Positions 63,126-64,000 of a DNA stretch of 64,000 nt are shown here, piece after piece. The DNA comes from Arctopsyche grandis (lineage: Eukaryota; Arthropoda; Insecta; Trichoptera; Hydropsychidae). Location of the stretch: the NCBI RefSeq assembly GCF_051622035.1, contig NC_135355.1, forward strand, positions 42,263,486-42,327,485, in the 5' to 3' direction. The notes beneath the pieces were generated by a model. That model was not told where the DNA came from, searched no databases, and saw nothing but the letters and a program-made list of their open reading frames with translations. The translations under genes and the position numbers were made by a program. Positions within the stretch are counted from its first letter, which is position 1. Each line of letters opens with the position of its first letter.

Positions 63126-64000
63126 TGCCAGAATCAGACAGTCAGCCATGCACATATGTATATGTATACATACATACATATGTCAAATATCCAATTTTAG
63201 CATATGAATTTAGAGATGACTATTTATTTAAGCTGAGTTCCCCCATTTTATCTATCCTCAAGTGCATATGGTCAATAGTTCAAAGCATGTTTTCTTTCGA
63301 AGTTTTGGGTGGTTTTAGATAAAAAAATCCAATAAAGTTCATTAAACGTCTCTTAAGTTTTGAATGTGCTCAGATTACTATGCGATTGTGGTCATCGAAT
63401 GTTAGAACGAGACAATATTTGGAATACAAAATTGTAGTAAAAATATTTTTTAATTGTTCTCGAAAAACAATGTTTATATCAATCAAAGTGCCAGGGCGGC
63501 GACCTGGCTCAAAAAGAAGTACCAGGTAGGCGACCTGGCCCGACTACACCACTGGGTAAATGGCAACAAGTTTAATTCAATTGTGGAGGGAGCCATGCGT
63601 GTTCGTGATCTTTTTCTGATGCTCACAAGAAATTCTATTATATGTAGTTAAAAAACGATTACAACTTCTTCGAGTGTGCTTCTTTGGTGCGAATCAAAGG
63701 TGAGCGCACAAATGCAACTTAATTATTTATTATATATTAAGGCAGTGCTTTTCAGCCGCATAGATTATGATATTTTTTATTACAGTGTCGATTCTTTTAC
63801 GCGATAATTCATCATGTCTGCCGTAGCTGGAACAGTTGGAACTATGTAGATGGCCCAAATTACTATTATACATACTTAGTGTGATGGTTTTTCCAGATTG
63901 CTGCACGGTCAGTGTTGTAGTGCTAAATAAAAAAGTACCAAGTCGGTGTTTAATTTTTACAAGCCCCCCTAATTTTTCGTTACTTAAAAAATATGTATCC
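63126..64000. other. Right edge of the window
   Basis: A short open frame at 63454-63651 includes GGCGACCTGGC twice (63497-63507 and 63529-63539, 32 bp apart) and a peptide ending LARLHHWVNGNKFNSIVEGA. It is not a family I recognise and may be transposon-derived. The second copy of the CAGTGKTGTAG repeat starts at about 63909 and is cut by the window end. The rest is AT-rich. Confidence 0.35.

Noticed and set aside
63454-63651. A host gene from the GGCGACCTGG-containing frame
   Set aside because: A 65-codon frame with no recognised family and an internal short direct repeat; kept only as an observation at the window edge.

Overview
The window is AT-rich eukaryotic nuclear DNA from an insect. 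The evidence is spliced metazoan genes with GT-AG introns and AATAAA signals, insect-type proteins (liquid facets/epsin, singed/fascin, Nup75/Nup85), and a dense load of arthropod-style transposons. I cannot fix the order; a holometabolous insect is likely and Lepidoptera is plausible. It is not bacterial: I saw no operons, CRISPR arrays or rRNA, and the only tRNA-like sequences are SINE heads.

Six host genes can be supported. Left to right they are: Elp6 (+, 3545-4306, one coding exon, Elongator subunit); a C10/C12orf57 homologue (+, 9414-9764, intronless); liquid facets/epsin (-, 20863 to 14845, eight coding exons plus a candidate 39-nt in-frame microexon); an MTH1/NUDT1 8-oxo-dGTP hydrolase (+, 28280-28816, intronless and strikingly GC-rich); Nup85/Nup75 (-, 32447 to 28995, nine coding exons, one apparent GC-AG intron), converging on MTH1 with nearly abutting 3' ends; and fascin/singed (-, 58656 to 36586, nine coding exons over 22 kb with three large transposon-filled introns). 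A possible first coding exon of a further + strand gene lies at 61858-61927.

The rest is mostly mobile DNA. It includes a whole-looking non-autonomous LTR retrotransposon with 758-bp LTRs that look identical (4538-7924), and related LTR pieces at 23.7-25.1 kb. There is an intact Tc1-group transposon whose catalytic triad is DD38E (48174-49812, TA duplication, 28-bp perfect terminal repeats) and an intact single-ORF RTE-type LINE (53.7-56.7 kb) with two truncated relatives. Two Harbinger-type deletion derivatives lie in opposite orientation with TAA/TTA target duplications. Several short non-autonomous DNA elements have clean target duplications (four hAT-type with 8 bp, one with 10 bp, one palindromic piggyBac-type with TTAA), and there is a tRNA-headed SINE family with at least six copies.

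The genes do not form a pathway; they are ordinary housekeeping and cytoskeletal genes: Elongator tRNA modification, clathrin endocytosis, nucleotide-pool sanitation, nuclear pore scaffold and actin bundling. The most unusual items are the DD38E transposon, the triplicated LTR-end/leader module inside the LTRs of the 4.5-7.9 kb element, the microexon in epsin, the GC-AG intron in Nup85, the Gly-to-Cys change in the MTH1 Nudix box, and a degenerate ~142-bp tandem array marked by CTTCCGG at 62.2-63.1 kb. I found no convincing wholly new biological system.
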